A DNA stretch of 55,105 nt from an uncultured bacterium (GTDB lineage Bacteria; Bacillota; Clostridia; Lachnospirales; Lachnospiraceae): positions 1 through 55,105 of the forward strand of contig CAMUHA010000003.1 of the NCBI GenBank assembly GCA_947088515.1. Direction: 5' to 3'. This document shows, piece by piece, positions 25,458-33,501 of this stretch. Under the pieces are notes generated by a model. That model ran no database searches and was not told where the DNA came from. It worked only from the letters and a program-made list of their open reading frames with translations. Numbering within the stretch: the stretch's first letter is position 1; each line of letters begins with the position of its first letter. The translations under genes were made by a program, and so were the position numbers.

Positions 25458-25544
25458 TCATCCACTTACTTCCAGCACGCCATATGCTGTATCCAGCTTT
25501 CCGGCCATCATCTTACCGGCCATCATCTTACCGCCCATGTTCAT
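25458..25544 (-). CDS. Possible 28-residue small protein
   Basis: A short frame beginning with ATG and preceded by AGGA at 5 bases. It encodes a Met/Gly/Lys-rich start with KMMAG repeated twice, then KLDTAYGVLEVSG. It lies in a stretch richer in GC than its surroundings. No homology recognised. It could equally be part of a structured RNA. Confidence 0.2.
   Translation of the reverse strand: MNMGGKMMAGKMMAGKLDTAYGVLEVSG
25501..25530. repeat. 15-bp tandem repeat, two copies
   Basis: CCGGCCATCATCTTA occurs twice in direct tandem and is followed by CCG. The unit length is a multiple of three and the repeat falls inside the small open frame. Confidence 0.7.
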
Positions 25545-25785
25545 CAGGGTCCTGGCATACCCAATCCGTAATATTAATTACCTTCTAATGCCGACTGTTT
25601 TTTTATGACAGACACCTCTTCCCCAGACCTCTTTCTTTTCCAGATTTTTATATCTGGTGAGCCTTTGCCTGTTTATCATGAACATATCACATGGTCCTTT
25701 CAGTAAAATCCACGTATACATCTGGCATATACCTGTATTTATCCACATGATAGTTCTTATGATTTAAATAATAAGGTATATATAC

Positions 25786-27084
25786 CTATTGATTTTTTCC
25801 TCTTTTTTTTGCATTTCGGGCCGTGTTTATCTTTTCCTCTATATAATATCCACATGATTTACATTTAAAAATGCCATCCTGCTTTCTTCCCATCTCTCCA
25901 CAACAACTGCATTCCCTACTTATGCCTTTCGCCCATACTTCTACTAATTCAACAGAATTTTCTCTGCACTTTAGCGCCAGCCTTTTATAAATATACCCCC
26001 TTTGCCACAAAGATGCGGAATTATTAATGACTTTACAGACACCGCCTGCTGTCTGGGACCTGGGGTACTTTGCCATATAAATAACCTTTGGCTTTTCCGT
26101 CTGGAGAAACCGGTTTAATTCTTGGTTAATATAACTATGCAATCTCTCCTCATAGCGGTTTTTCTGGGCATTATACTTTTTCCGTCCCGGATTATTCTCC
26201 CTGTTTTGGCTGTAGCTTCTTGTTTGCTTTCGTATCCAGTCCGCATACTCCATCTGGTAGCTCTCCATCTTATCCCCATACTTGTTCCCCTCATCTGTGG
26301 TGAGCATGGTATACATTCCAATCGCCAGTCCTACTTGTTCCCTGTAATCTTCGTGAACACGGACTGTTACACTTACCGGAACCTTAATCTCTATATTTTT
26401 CTCTTCTGGATACAACCTGATAAACATCTGGGATTCATATTGATTATTATCTGTCAGAGACACAAAAATACGTTTTCTCTTCTCTTTAACAGAAATATAA
26501 ATCCCATGGTCTCCATATCTGTATGCTCTTTCTGAAATAGAAAAACCTTCTGCCTTATCTGTATGCTGCTTTTCATGATACTTTCGAACTTGTCTGCACA
26601 GATATCGCCGCATTTTATCTGTATCCACCTTTTGGGCAAGCAGGTCGTGCTGCTTTTGTATATCAGTTCGGAGAACCACAGGCATTTCATTTAATACAGC
26701 CTCAAATGCGTTGCTAACTTTAAGTAAAAACCTTAAATAGTGTTTTTCTTCCTCCGTCAGTCTCTCATTCTGATTTATCAAACTCATCACTTTTGACTTT
26801 GTCAAAGTCCACTGGCTTTTTATATCTCCCAATGCGTCAAACACTGCCCGGTGAAAATATACAGATGGCATATTCAGCTGCTCCCTTAAACCGCTCCGGG
26901 TCATCTCATTTTGCACCGTATATCCCGGATAAATTTTTTTGAGACTTCCAACTCCCCCAAAACGCATATAGACATAATTTTTTACCTTACTATAGTCCTT
27001 TGCAATTTCCTGAAGCTTTTTCATATCTGCATCTGGCAGAGGGTTTTTATTATACTGATGTACCGTTTTGCATATTTTATCCAT
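25786..27084 (-). CDS. TnpB-family protein with apparently inactivated RuvC site
   Basis: A 432-residue TnpB/OrfB-like protein, starting at the ATG at 27082-27084. The helical N-terminal half, the RuvC-like region and a C-terminal zinc ribbon (CSCCG and CKSCG) are all present, and the frame is intact. The three acidic RuvC positions look replaced. Where TnpB has GIDLG there is GLAIG (Ala at about 254). Where the second-motif Glu is expected the strand reads KVIYMAKYP. Where DxNAA is expected there is KINTARN (Lys at about 418). An intact frame with a dead nuclease site is the hallmark of TnpB proteins exapted as RNA-guided DNA-binding regulators (TldR). No TnpA is nearby. It lies between the rsmI terminator and the surface-glycan operon. 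RNA-guided regulation is inference. Confidence 0.75.
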   Translation of the reverse strand: MDKICKTVHQYNKNPLPDADMKKLQEIAKDYSKVKNYVYMRFGGVGSLKKIYPGYTVQNEMTRSGLREQLNMPSVYFHRAVFDALGDIKSQWTLTKSKVMSLINQNERLTEEEKHYLRFLLKVSNAFEAVLNEMPVVLRTDIQKQHDLLAQKVDTDKMRRYLCRQVRKYHEKQHTDKAEGFSISERAYRYGDHGIYISVKEKRKRIFVSLTDNNQYESQMFIRLYPEEKNIEIKVPVSVTVRVHEDYREQVGLAIGMYTMLTTDEGNKYGDKMESYQMEYADWIRKQTRSYSQNRENNPGRKKYNAQKNRYEERLHSYINQELNRFLQTEKPKVIYMAKYPRSQTAGGVCKVINNSASLWQRGYIYKRLALKCRENSVELVEVWAKGISRECSCCGEMGRKQDGIFKCKSCGYYIEEKINTARNAKKRGKNQ

Positions 27085-27108
27085 CACTTAGGAATTTCCT
27101 TAACTAAC

Positions 27109-27137
27109 TCATTACCATTAACTGTACTTTTTGGCAA
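27109..27137 (-). promoter_or_regulatory. Candidate promoter of the TnpB-like gene, overlapping a repeated motif
   Basis: On the minus strand, TTGCCA and TAATGA are spaced 17 bases, ending about 25 bases before the start codon. The -35 lies inside an AATTGCCAAAAAGTAC motif that recurs upstream in the palindrome at 27235-27268, so the motif may be an operator. Confidence 0.4.
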
Positions 27138-27234
27138 TTAAAAACATCCGGCAAATTTACCAAAAAAAAGACTTATCCTTTCTTGCTTTTTTGACGATAA
27201 TGTATTAAGATAAATGATGTTTACACCTATATAC

Positions 27235-27268
27235 TTAATTACCAAAAAGTACACTTTTTGGTAATTAA
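27235..27268. repeat. Perfect 34-bp palindrome upstream of the TnpB-like gene
   Basis: TTAATTACCAAAAAGT and its exact reverse complement are separated by AC. Related half-motifs occur at 27124-27144 and, less exactly, near 27164-27178. It overlaps the end of the rsmI terminator T-tract but is far longer than the terminator needs. It could be a protein- or RNA-guided binding site, or an old element end. Confidence 0.65.
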
Positions 27269-27305
27269 AAAGCTGAAACAGTATTTTTCTTCATACTGTT
27301 CCAGC
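27266..27305 (-). terminator. Terminator of the rsmI operon
   Basis: On the minus strand, a stem GCTGGAACAGTAT paired with ATACTGTTTCAGC (one mismatch) with an 8-9 base A-rich loop, followed by TTTTTAATT. It lies about 100 bases after the rsmI stop and closes the housekeeping block. Confidence 0.75.
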
Positions 27306-27401
27306 CTTTATTTTTATTCTCTATTTCCAATTCAACCAACAGACGTCAAAACTTATTCATACCCTGATATATTTATTCTCTAATTTATGTTTCCTGACTG
27401 C

Positions 27402-28238
27402 CTAAATCAATCCCTGATAAACCTCTCTTTTGCTTATTCCCCTGTCAGATGCTACTTTTTTCATAGCCTCTTTTCTGTCTATTCCCTGATTTTCATAATA
27501 GCTCATATGCTCTTCCAGTGAAAGCTCTTCCCATTTGGCCTGTTCATCCTGTTCCATCGCCTTCCGGTCTGCTCCTTCCACCACAAGCACATATTCTCCC
27601 TTCGGCTCATTTTCCTCATAATAAGCCATTGCCTCTTTTAGAGTTGTGGGAAAAACAGTTTCAAATTTTTTAGTTAGCTCCCTGCACAAAGTAATTCGCC
27701 GTTCCCCCAGCGCTTCATAAAGCTCCATAAGAGTTTTCCTTAAATGATGTGGCGCTTCATACAAAATAACCGTGCGAACCTCCCGCTTAAGCTCCGACAT
27801 TATATACCTTTTTTCCTTCTTATCCGCAGGCAAAAATCCTTCAAAGCAAAACCTTCTGGTGGAAAGTCCGGAGAGTGTAAGAGCTGTAATACATGCACAA
27901 CACCCTGGAAGAGAAGTAACAGCAATTCCTTCCTTTATACACATCTGAACCAAAACTTCTCCAGGGTCTGAAATTGCCGGCGTACCCGCATCAGTTACAA
28001 GAGCAATATTTTTTCCTTCCCTTAACCACCCAATTATCTGTTTTGCCTTCTCCACCTTATTATATTCGTGATAACTGGTCATAGGTGTTTTAATCTCAAA
28101 ATAGTTAAGAAGCCTGATACTGTTTCTTGTATCCTCTGCAGCAATCATATCCACTTCCCTTAAAGTATCTATTACCCGCAGCGTCATATCTTTCAGATTC
28201 CCTATAGGAGTTGCACACAAAAATAAAGTTCCTGTCAT
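27402..28238 (-). CDS. rsmI: 16S rRNA (cytidine-2'-O)-methyltransferase RsmI
   Basis: About 278 residues, starting at the ATG at 28236-28238, with GGGGG 6 bases upstream. It has the tetrapyrrole-methylase fold of RsmI: GTLFLCATPIGNLKDMTLR, AAEDTRNSIRLLNYF, YHEYNKVEKAK, ALVTDAGTPAISDPG and SLPGCCACITAL. It methylates the ribose of C1402 of 16S rRNA. It is the last gene of the conserved block before a terminator, in the order ricT - trmN6-like - DUF4015 - rsmI. Confidence 0.95.
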   Translation of the reverse strand: MTGTLFLCATPIGNLKDMTLRVIDTLREVDMIAAEDTRNSIRLLNYFEIKTPMTSYHEYNKVEKAKQIIGWLREGKNIALVTDAGTPAISDPGEVLVQMCIKEGIAVTSLPGCCACITALTLSGLSTRRFCFEGFLPADKKEKRYIMSELKREVRTVILYEAPHHLRKTLMELYEALGERRITLCRELTKKFETVFPTTLKEAMAYYEENEPKGEYVLVVEGADRKAMEQDEQAKWEELSLEEHMSYYENQGIDRKEAMKKVASDRGISKREVYQGLI

Positions 28239-28315
28239 TTTTATCCCCCACATATCGCCCGCTATACCTTTGATAGTTCACCAATATTCCCATTCGTTGC
28301 AGAACAGGTACAGCA

Positions 28316-29599
28316 TTAATTTCTATTTTCTTTTAATAAACCTTCTTCTGTATAACGGTTAGAAGCATTCCATAAAATCCACTCCTCATATCCTGCATCA
28401 TATACAGCCTGTATCTGACTCCGGATTTCTTCAGGTCCATATAGAATATGCCCCTGCACCCAGGTGGCCGTAAAATCCTGCAGCCATGGCCTGACCTTTG
28501 CTCTCACTCCTTCCATTGGAGGAAGGGCAGCTATCTCTTCTTTTGTATATTCCGTCTGTCCATTCCCTGATGAAACACCTGCCAGCGCTTTTTTTGAAGA
28601 CTGCAAAGCTGCAAGCACCAGCCTATAAGGTTCCGCATCCGGCACAGGAATATTATAATTATAAGGGCCGTAATGCGACGGATAAACCATAGGAGAAATA
28701 TAATCCAGATATTGTGCCATCTGTACATAATCCTGACCTACAATTTTTTGGTCTACAACACTGTCAATGACCATCCCATAGACATCTGCCGAGATTACTC
28801 CCCCGGCTTTATGTATTCTCTCAGAAGCATAATTTACAAATTCCAGAATTACTTTCTGCCTGTCTTCTTCTTTTCCTTCCTGTCCAAAATCCACATCTTT
28901 CATACCACTGTCCGTAGAAAAACGGATATAATCAAACTGTACCTCATCAAACCCAAGACGCAGCGTTTCCTCTCCAATATCCAGAAGATAATCCCACACC
29001 TCTCTGTTATACGGATTTATCCATGCAAGACCGCCCTTGTCCCTGAAAATACTTCCATCCAAATTCCGAATGCACCACTCTGGTTTTGCCTCTGCAAGAT
29101 ATGGGTCTTTAAACGCGACAATTCTGGCAATCAGATAAATATTCTTCTCCTTACATTTTCTCACCAATGATTCCATATCCCGGATATACCTGATGCCTGC
29201 TCCAGTTTCCACGACTGCTGGAATTTGCATATCATAAACCACTCTGCCCTCATCATTTTTAATGTCAAGGACAATGGCATTTAGTTCCGTTTCATCCACA
29301 AGCTGCATAAGCTCTTCCATCTTGGAAGAACCTGCCATAGGCCCCGTTACAAAAATTCCCTTCACCTTTGGACGGACAACAGATACCTTTAGGGCTGTCT
29401 CTTTTACTGTTTCCTCTGCCCCTTTTATTATTCCATGTAAAACCCCGGATGCCATATCACCTGCCTCTGCTGTCTGTATCCTTTCAGATATCGTTTCCAT
29501 CCATTTCCCATGCCCGCCGCATCCTTCCAGAAAAGTCAAAACAATTAGAAAGATTCCCAAAGCAACTATCCGTTTCTCCCTGTAAAGTATTCCAGCCAT
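28316..29599 (-). CDS. Putative glycoside hydrolase lipoprotein (DUF4015)
   Basis: A 427-residue protein. Residues 1-27 form a lipoprotein signal (positively charged start, hydrophobic core, lipobox LEGC). The mature part is a TIM-barrel DUF4015 domain: GIFVTGPMAGSSKMEEL, NAIVLDIKNDEGRV, IYLIARIVAFKDP, AWINPYNREVWDYLL, FDEVQFDYIRF, VISADVYGMVID, YISPMVYPSHYGP. It should sit on the outer face of the membrane. The family is assumed to cleave polysaccharides, but the substrate is not established. It is encoded between the TrmN6-like methylase and rsmI. Confidence 0.85.
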   Translation of the reverse strand: MAGILYREKRIVALGIFLIVLTFLEGCGGHGKWMETISERIQTAEAGDMASGVLHGIIKGAEETVKETALKVSVVRPKVKGIFVTGPMAGSSKMEELMQLVDETELNAIVLDIKNDEGRVVYDMQIPAVVETGAGIRYIRDMESLVRKCKEKNIYLIARIVAFKDPYLAEAKPEWCIRNLDGSIFRDKGGLAWINPYNREVWDYLLDIGEETLRLGFDEVQFDYIRFSTDSGMKDVDFGQEGKEEDRQKVILEFVNYASERIHKAGGVISADVYGMVIDSVVDQKIVGQDYVQMAQYLDYISPMVYPSHYGPYNYNIPVPDAEPYRLVLAALQSSKKALAGVSSGNGQTEYTKEEIAALPPMEGVRAKVRPWLQDFTATWVQGHILYGPEEIRSQIQAVYDAGYEEWILWNASNRYTEEGLLKENRN

Positions 29600-29663
29600 T
29601 ACATCCCCCTTTCAAAGCATGGCATGATACAGAATCCATCCATAACCTTAATACCCATAGCCT

Positions 29664-30413
29664 TTAATATCCATAGATATCATAAATTTCATCTGTATAT
29701 ACCCCAGGTTCCTTATAGACAATCAGCGGCTTTTCCACTTTCATACGTGCCTTTCCCCCTCTGCATGCTTCTATAAGCGCCATGTTGGGCTCTTTATCTG
29801 TAAAAGGATAAACAAGCTTCATCCTTTTAGGTTCCAGCCGGTACTGCCTAAGCAGTACCAAAATATCCACCAGCCGAAAGGGACGGTGAACCATAAAAAA
29901 ATTGCCACCTGGTCTTAATAATCTGCTGGCCTGACTTATCACATCTTCCAATGTACAGAGAAGTTCATGCCTTGCAATTGCCTTTGGCGATGCCGGATTG
30001 GTCAGCCCGTGATGCTCTGTCATATAAGGCGGATTTGACGTCACAACGTCAAAAGAAGCAGCGCCAAACAGACTGACTGCTTCCTTAATATCCCCTGTAA
30101 TAATTTCTATCTTTTCTTCCAGTCCGTTTAATTTAACGCTCCGCCTAGCCATATCCGCACTGTCAGGCTGAATCTCTAATCCTGCAAGATAAGAAGCTCT
30201 TGTCTTGGCCTCCAAAAGAAGAGGTATTATCCCCGTGCCTGTTCCAAGATCCAGAACCCTTCCCCCTTCACTTACCTTCACAAAACCAGATAAGAGAACC
30301 GCATCCATTCCAAAACAAAACCTGTCCGGGTCCTGAATAATCCTGTAATGATTTCTCTGCAGGTCATCTATTCTTTCATTTTCTTTTATAAGCACATTTG
30401 AAACACTGTCCAT
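29664..30413 (-). CDS. tRNA1(Val) (adenine-N6)-methyltransferase-like protein (TrmN6/YabB)
   Basis: A 249-residue class I methyltransferase. It has DRFCFGMDAVLLSGF near residue 35, the SAM loop VLDLGTGTGIIPLLL, and the N6-adenine motif SNPPYM. This corresponds to yabB of Bacillus, in the same position between ricT and rsmI. It probably modifies an adenine in tRNA. It starts 16 bases after the ricT stop. Confidence 0.85.
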   Translation of the reverse strand: MDSVSNVLIKENERIDDLQRNHYRIIQDPDRFCFGMDAVLLSGFVKVSEGGRVLDLGTGTGIIPLLLEAKTRASYLAGLEIQPDSADMARRSVKLNGLEEKIEIITGDIKEAVSLFGAASFDVVTSNPPYMTEHHGLTNPASPKAIARHELLCTLEDVISQASRLLRPGGNFFMVHRPFRLVDILVLLRQYRLEPKRMKLVYPFTDKEPNMALIEACRGGKARMKVEKPLIVYKEPGVYTDEIYDIYGY

Positions 30414-30428
30414 TCTCTGCTGCTTCTC

Positions 30429-31337
30429 CTAATTATCGTCCAGCTTCGACTTGGGTTCTTCCTTTTCCAGCTTTTCCAGCTCCTTCAGTTCCTCATCCTG
30501 CACATCAATTTTATTATGTCTGTGCTTGCGTTTAAATCTTAAACGCTCTACCCGGTGCTCCTGTATCTCCTTTTCATCATTTACTTCCACAATAACTTTT
30601 ACCAGCTGCCGGAGCACATTCACGCTGTGCACTTCTCCTTTAAGCCCATCCTCTGTAGTTACATGGTCCCCTACATTTGGAAGTCTCCGGTTTAATTCTT
30701 CATAAGTATCCTCTTCATGTTTTAAGCAGCACATCAGCCTGCCACACACACCGGAAATTTTGGTTGGATTTAAGGATAAATTCTGTTCCTTTGCCATCTT
30801 TATGGAAACTGGCACAAATTCCGACAAATGCCGGTGACAGCACAGCTCTCTTCCACAAATACCAATTCCACCTAATATTTTTGTTTCATCCCGCACGCCT
30901 ATCTGTCTAAGCTCTATTCTGGTCTTAAACACAGCTGCCAGGTCCTTCACAAGCTCTCTGAAATCAATCCGTCCATCTGCCGTAAAATAAAACAATACCT
31001 TGTTATTGTCAAAAGTATATTCTGCATCTATCAGCTTCATTTCAAGTCCATGCTTGTGTATCTTTTCCAGACAGATTTTAAACGCCTCTTTTTCCTTTAC
31101 TTTGTTCCCGGCTTCCTGTTCATCATCTCTTGGGGTAGCAATCCGAAGTACAGGCTTTAACGGTTGAATGACCTTATCATCTTCCACTTCTCTTGGGTCG
31201 CCAACCACGGTGCCATATTCAATCCCTCTTGCCGTCTCAACAATTACATGGTCCCCACGTTTAACATCCATTTTTCCCGGATCAAAAAAATAAATTTTAC
31301 CGGCTGTACGGAAACGCACTCCTATAACCTTTGTCAT
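30429..31337 (-). CDS. ricT: RicT/YaaT (PSP1 family) regulator of RNase Y
   Basis: About 302 residues, starting at the ATG at 31335-31337. The PSP1 C-terminal-type domain has VIGVRFRTAGKIYFFDPG and a long conserved core. It keeps the cysteine motifs GICGRELCCHRHL and GVCGRLMCCLKHE, which bind Fe-S clusters in the RicA-RicF-RicT complex. A charged C-terminal tail (KELEKLEKEEPKSK) is variable in the family. In Bacillus the complex directs RNase Y-mediated mRNA maturation and affects sporulation and competence. Confidence 0.9.
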   Translation of the reverse strand: MTKVIGVRFRTAGKIYFFDPGKMDVKRGDHVIVETARGIEYGTVVGDPREVEDDKVIQPLKPVLRIATPRDDEQEAGNKVKEKEAFKICLEKIHKHGLEMKLIDAEYTFDNNKVLFYFTADGRIDFRELVKDLAAVFKTRIELRQIGVRDETKILGGIGICGRELCCHRHLSEFVPVSIKMAKEQNLSLNPTKISGVCGRLMCCLKHEEDTYEELNRRLPNVGDHVTTEDGLKGEVHSVNVLRQLVKVIVEVNDEKEIQEHRVERLRFKRKHRHNKIDVQDEELKELEKLEKEEPKSKLDDN

Positions 31338-31354
31338 CAATCTATAAACCTCAC

Positions 31355-32347
31355 TTAATTTTCTTTAATAGTCATAAGCAAAAGCTCCATTGTCAAATCA
31401 AAATTCACATTGGCATTTAACCTTTGTTTTGATTTTTCCAGAGCATCTATTATCTTTTCAATTCCCTCATAGGTGCTTCTGTCCGCCACCTTCCTGATCT
31501 GTGGCAGTTCCTCTCTGAATATCAGATGATTGGCATCATGTGTGGCCTTAAACAATAATACATCCCGATACCAGATAGAAAGTATATCCATATAATCATT
31601 TACATCTAATTTATATTCATTGATTTTCTTAATAGCCGTAACTATCTCGTTTAATTCCATCTCATTGATATACTTTAGCAGAGTAACTGCTTCCTCTTTT
31701 ACCTTATCAAATTCTTCACTTTTCGCCAAAAGCCGTGCTTTACCAACATTTCCTCTTGCAAAAGCTACACAAATATCTGCCTTATAATCAGGAATTTCCA
31801 TATGCTCCATCAGATATTTTTTAATCTGCGCATCCTTTACCGGTTTCATGTCTAAAACCACGCACCTGCTTAAGATAGTAGGAAGTAAAGAGTTTACATT
31901 AGTAGTCAGAATCAGTATCACCGCATATTCCGGAGGTTCCTCCAACGTCTTAAGCAATGCGTTCTGGGCCTGGACAGTCATCTTTTCCCCTTCTGCCATA
32001 ATGTAAATCTTCTTTGGTCCCTTATAAGGTTTAATCGCCACATCCCCATTTATCTGCCTGCGGATATCATCCACACCAACCGTTCCTGGCTTTTCATGAG
32101 TGATAAAAACAATATCAGGATGGTTTTTGCCTGCTGCCTGCTTACAGGAAGCGCATTCTCCACATGGTTCTGTTTCCTGTCTGTCCTCACATTGCAGCGC
32201 CATGGCAAAAGTCTTTGCGATAAATTCCTTTCCGGCATTTCTCTCCCCATTGATAATATAGGCATGAGAAACCTTATTCATTCTGACAGCATTTTCCAAA
32301 TGCTCCCTTAACTGCTCCTGTCCCACAATATCACAAAAACCTCTCAT
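31355..32347 (-). CDS. holB: DNA polymerase III subunit delta-prime
   Basis: A 330-residue clamp-loader AAA+ protein: DIVGQEQLREHLENAV, SHAYIINGERNAGKE (degenerate P-loop, as usual for delta-prime), a zinc module with CGECASCKQ, the SRC motif LLPTILSRCVVLDM, and IYIMAEGEKMTVQAQNALLKTLEEPP. It loads the sliding clamp during replication. It lies between yaaR and ricT, the standard Firmicutes order. Confidence 0.95.
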   Translation of the reverse strand: MRGFCDIVGQEQLREHLENAVRMNKVSHAYIINGERNAGKEFIAKTFAMALQCEDRQETEPCGECASCKQAAGKNHPDIVFITHEKPGTVGVDDIRRQINGDVAIKPYKGPKKIYIMAEGEKMTVQAQNALLKTLEEPPEYAVILILTTNVNSLLPTILSRCVVLDMKPVKDAQIKKYLMEHMEIPDYKADICVAFARGNVGKARLLAKSEEFDKVKEEAVTLLKYINEMELNEIVTAIKKINEYKLDVNDYMDILSIWYRDVLLFKATHDANHLIFREELPQIRKVADRSTYEGIEKIIDALEKSKQRLNANVNFDLTMELLLMTIKEN

Positions 32348-32411
32348 AGGCCCCTCTCATTCTGCCGCAATACGGCCGTCTCCCCCACGTAAATTGATAC
32401 AACTTTCCCAT

Positions 32412-32852
32412 TTATGACAATATATCTAACAGCAAACCTCTGATTTCCCCAATTTTTGAAAGAATGGCGAGATGGTCTTGTTCGTCCTTCATCAGTTCCT
32501 TCGCCAGTTCATCCAGATTTTCATCCACAAGCCGGATAATTCCATATACCCTGTGCCTGCCCTTTCTGTCTAAAAAGTTCTCCCGGCTGAAGGAATGAGA
32601 ATGAGTGACTATCTCATTCATAAATTCCTTAATTAATCCCCGGTATTTTTTCATATCTCTGATATCACGCTTTTTTGATAGCTTATCCCCCTGCATGGTA
32701 ATTGACTCCATCAGAGTATTTAATCTCGCCTGCAGTTCCTGCTCTTCCACATGGCTGACCAGCGTAAATTTAAATGTACCGTCAGATTCACGCACTGGCG
32801 TTGCCGCTTCTGGCTGTGATACCGGCGCTGCCTGATTTACTTTTATGTCCAT
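32412..32852 (-). CDS. yaaR: YaaR family protein (DUF327)
   Basis: About 146 residues, starting at the ATG at 32850-32852 (GAGGTGA upstream). It contains the helical DUF327 core (LMESITMQGDKLSKKRD, KKYRGLIKEFMNEIV, RKGRHRVYGIIRLVDENLDELA). Function is not known in detail. The gene neighbours holB and ricT in many Firmicutes, as here. Confidence 0.85.
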   Translation of the reverse strand: MDIKVNQAAPVSQPEAATPVRESDGTFKFTLVSHVEEQELQARLNTLMESITMQGDKLSKKRDIRDMKKYRGLIKEFMNEIVTHSHSFSRENFLDRKGRHRVYGIIRLVDENLDELAKELMKDEQDHLAILSKIGEIRGLLLDILS

Positions 32853-32908
32853 ACTGATCACCTCTTTCCTAAAGCATTCACCTTCTTTAAACCTTTTATA
32901 TCCTCTTT

Positions 32909-33496
32909 TTAATATACTTCCCTGATATACTTTTCTATTTCTTTTATGCAGCAGTCAAAATTGTTATTTTTAAATTTTTGGGGAATTTCTGCTGCCTTAA
33001 TCTTTTCCTCTGAAAAATCTTCCGCATCCGCCAGAAAGCGCCTGCACATTTCCTCATAGCCGGGAACTTCCTGCAATTTCTCCCGGTCTAGAGCACGCTG
33101 CAGCCTTTCCCCGTCATCTACCTCCAAAAGTACCGGCAAAACCTTTTCTTTTCCCAAATAATCTATTGTCTTCAAATAAGATTCCAAGGTCCCAATAATC
33201 AGATAATTATTAAGGTTTAAATCTATGCTTCCATCATCAACCGTAAAATAATACCATGGACCATAGTATGTATTGTAAATACGGTACTCAATCACCTTTC
33301 CTTCTGTCCGCATTTTTTCAAAACCGGCATCATCCGTAAAATGATATTCCTCCCCCTCCACTTCCCCGGCACGTATAGGCCGGGTTGTGTAAGGTACTAC
33401 TTTTTTTAAATCTAAGAAACTGTTTTCCAAAAGATACTTAAAAACCGTATCCTTTCCGGAGGAACTCTTCCCCATTAAGTATATCATTTTTCCCAT
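32909..33496 (-). CDS. Guanylate kinase-like enzyme
   Basis: A 195-residue P-loop kinase with the guanylate kinase layout: MIYLMGKSSSGKDTVFKYL (P-loop), VPYTTRPIRAGEVEGEEYHF (GMP-binding region) and the later RYLADAEDFS-type lid segment. Compared with typical Gmk the P-loop reads GKSSSGKD, so it is a divergent form. It sits where Bacillus has tmk, between the decarboxylase/pyk genes and yaaR. A second canonical gmk elsewhere in the genome would not be surprising. Confidence 0.75.
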   Translation of the reverse strand: MGKMIYLMGKSSSGKDTVFKYLLENSFLDLKKVVPYTTRPIRAGEVEGEEYHFTDDAGFEKMRTEGKVIEYRIYNTYYGPWYYFTVDDGSIDLNLNNYLIIGTLESYLKTIDYLGKEKVLPVLLEVDDGERLQRALDREKLQEVPGYEEMCRRFLADAEDFSEEKIKAAEIPQKFKNNNFDCCIKEIEKYIREVY

Positions 33497-33501
33497 GTAA
33501 A

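Larger units (their letters stand above)
25294..25785 (-). other. Structured intergenic region between the TnpB-like gene and the glycan operon
   Basis: 492 bases without a convincing long gene. On the minus strand it holds a perfect 14-bp palindrome (AGGTATATATACCT) over the end of the upstream gene, a hairpin CCAGAT-ATAAAA-ATCTGG, a GC-richer middle with a 15-bp tandem repeat and a 28-codon open frame, and two back-to-back hairpins at 25367-25398 with identical loops: GCGG-AAAAGA-CCGC and CATCC-AAAAGA-GGATG. TnpB-family guide RNAs are normally encoded at and beyond the 3' end of the gene, so part of this region may be such an RNA. The rest may be the 5' leader of the glycan operon. Confidence 0.4.

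Noticed and set aside
25501..25530. CRISPR or minisatellite array
   Set aside because: Just two copies of a 15-bp unit without spacers; treated as a simple tandem duplication.
28673..29170. Plus-strand 165-codon frame
   Set aside because: It is the antisense shadow of the DUF4015 lipoprotein gene, which has clear domain motifs and a ribosome site.
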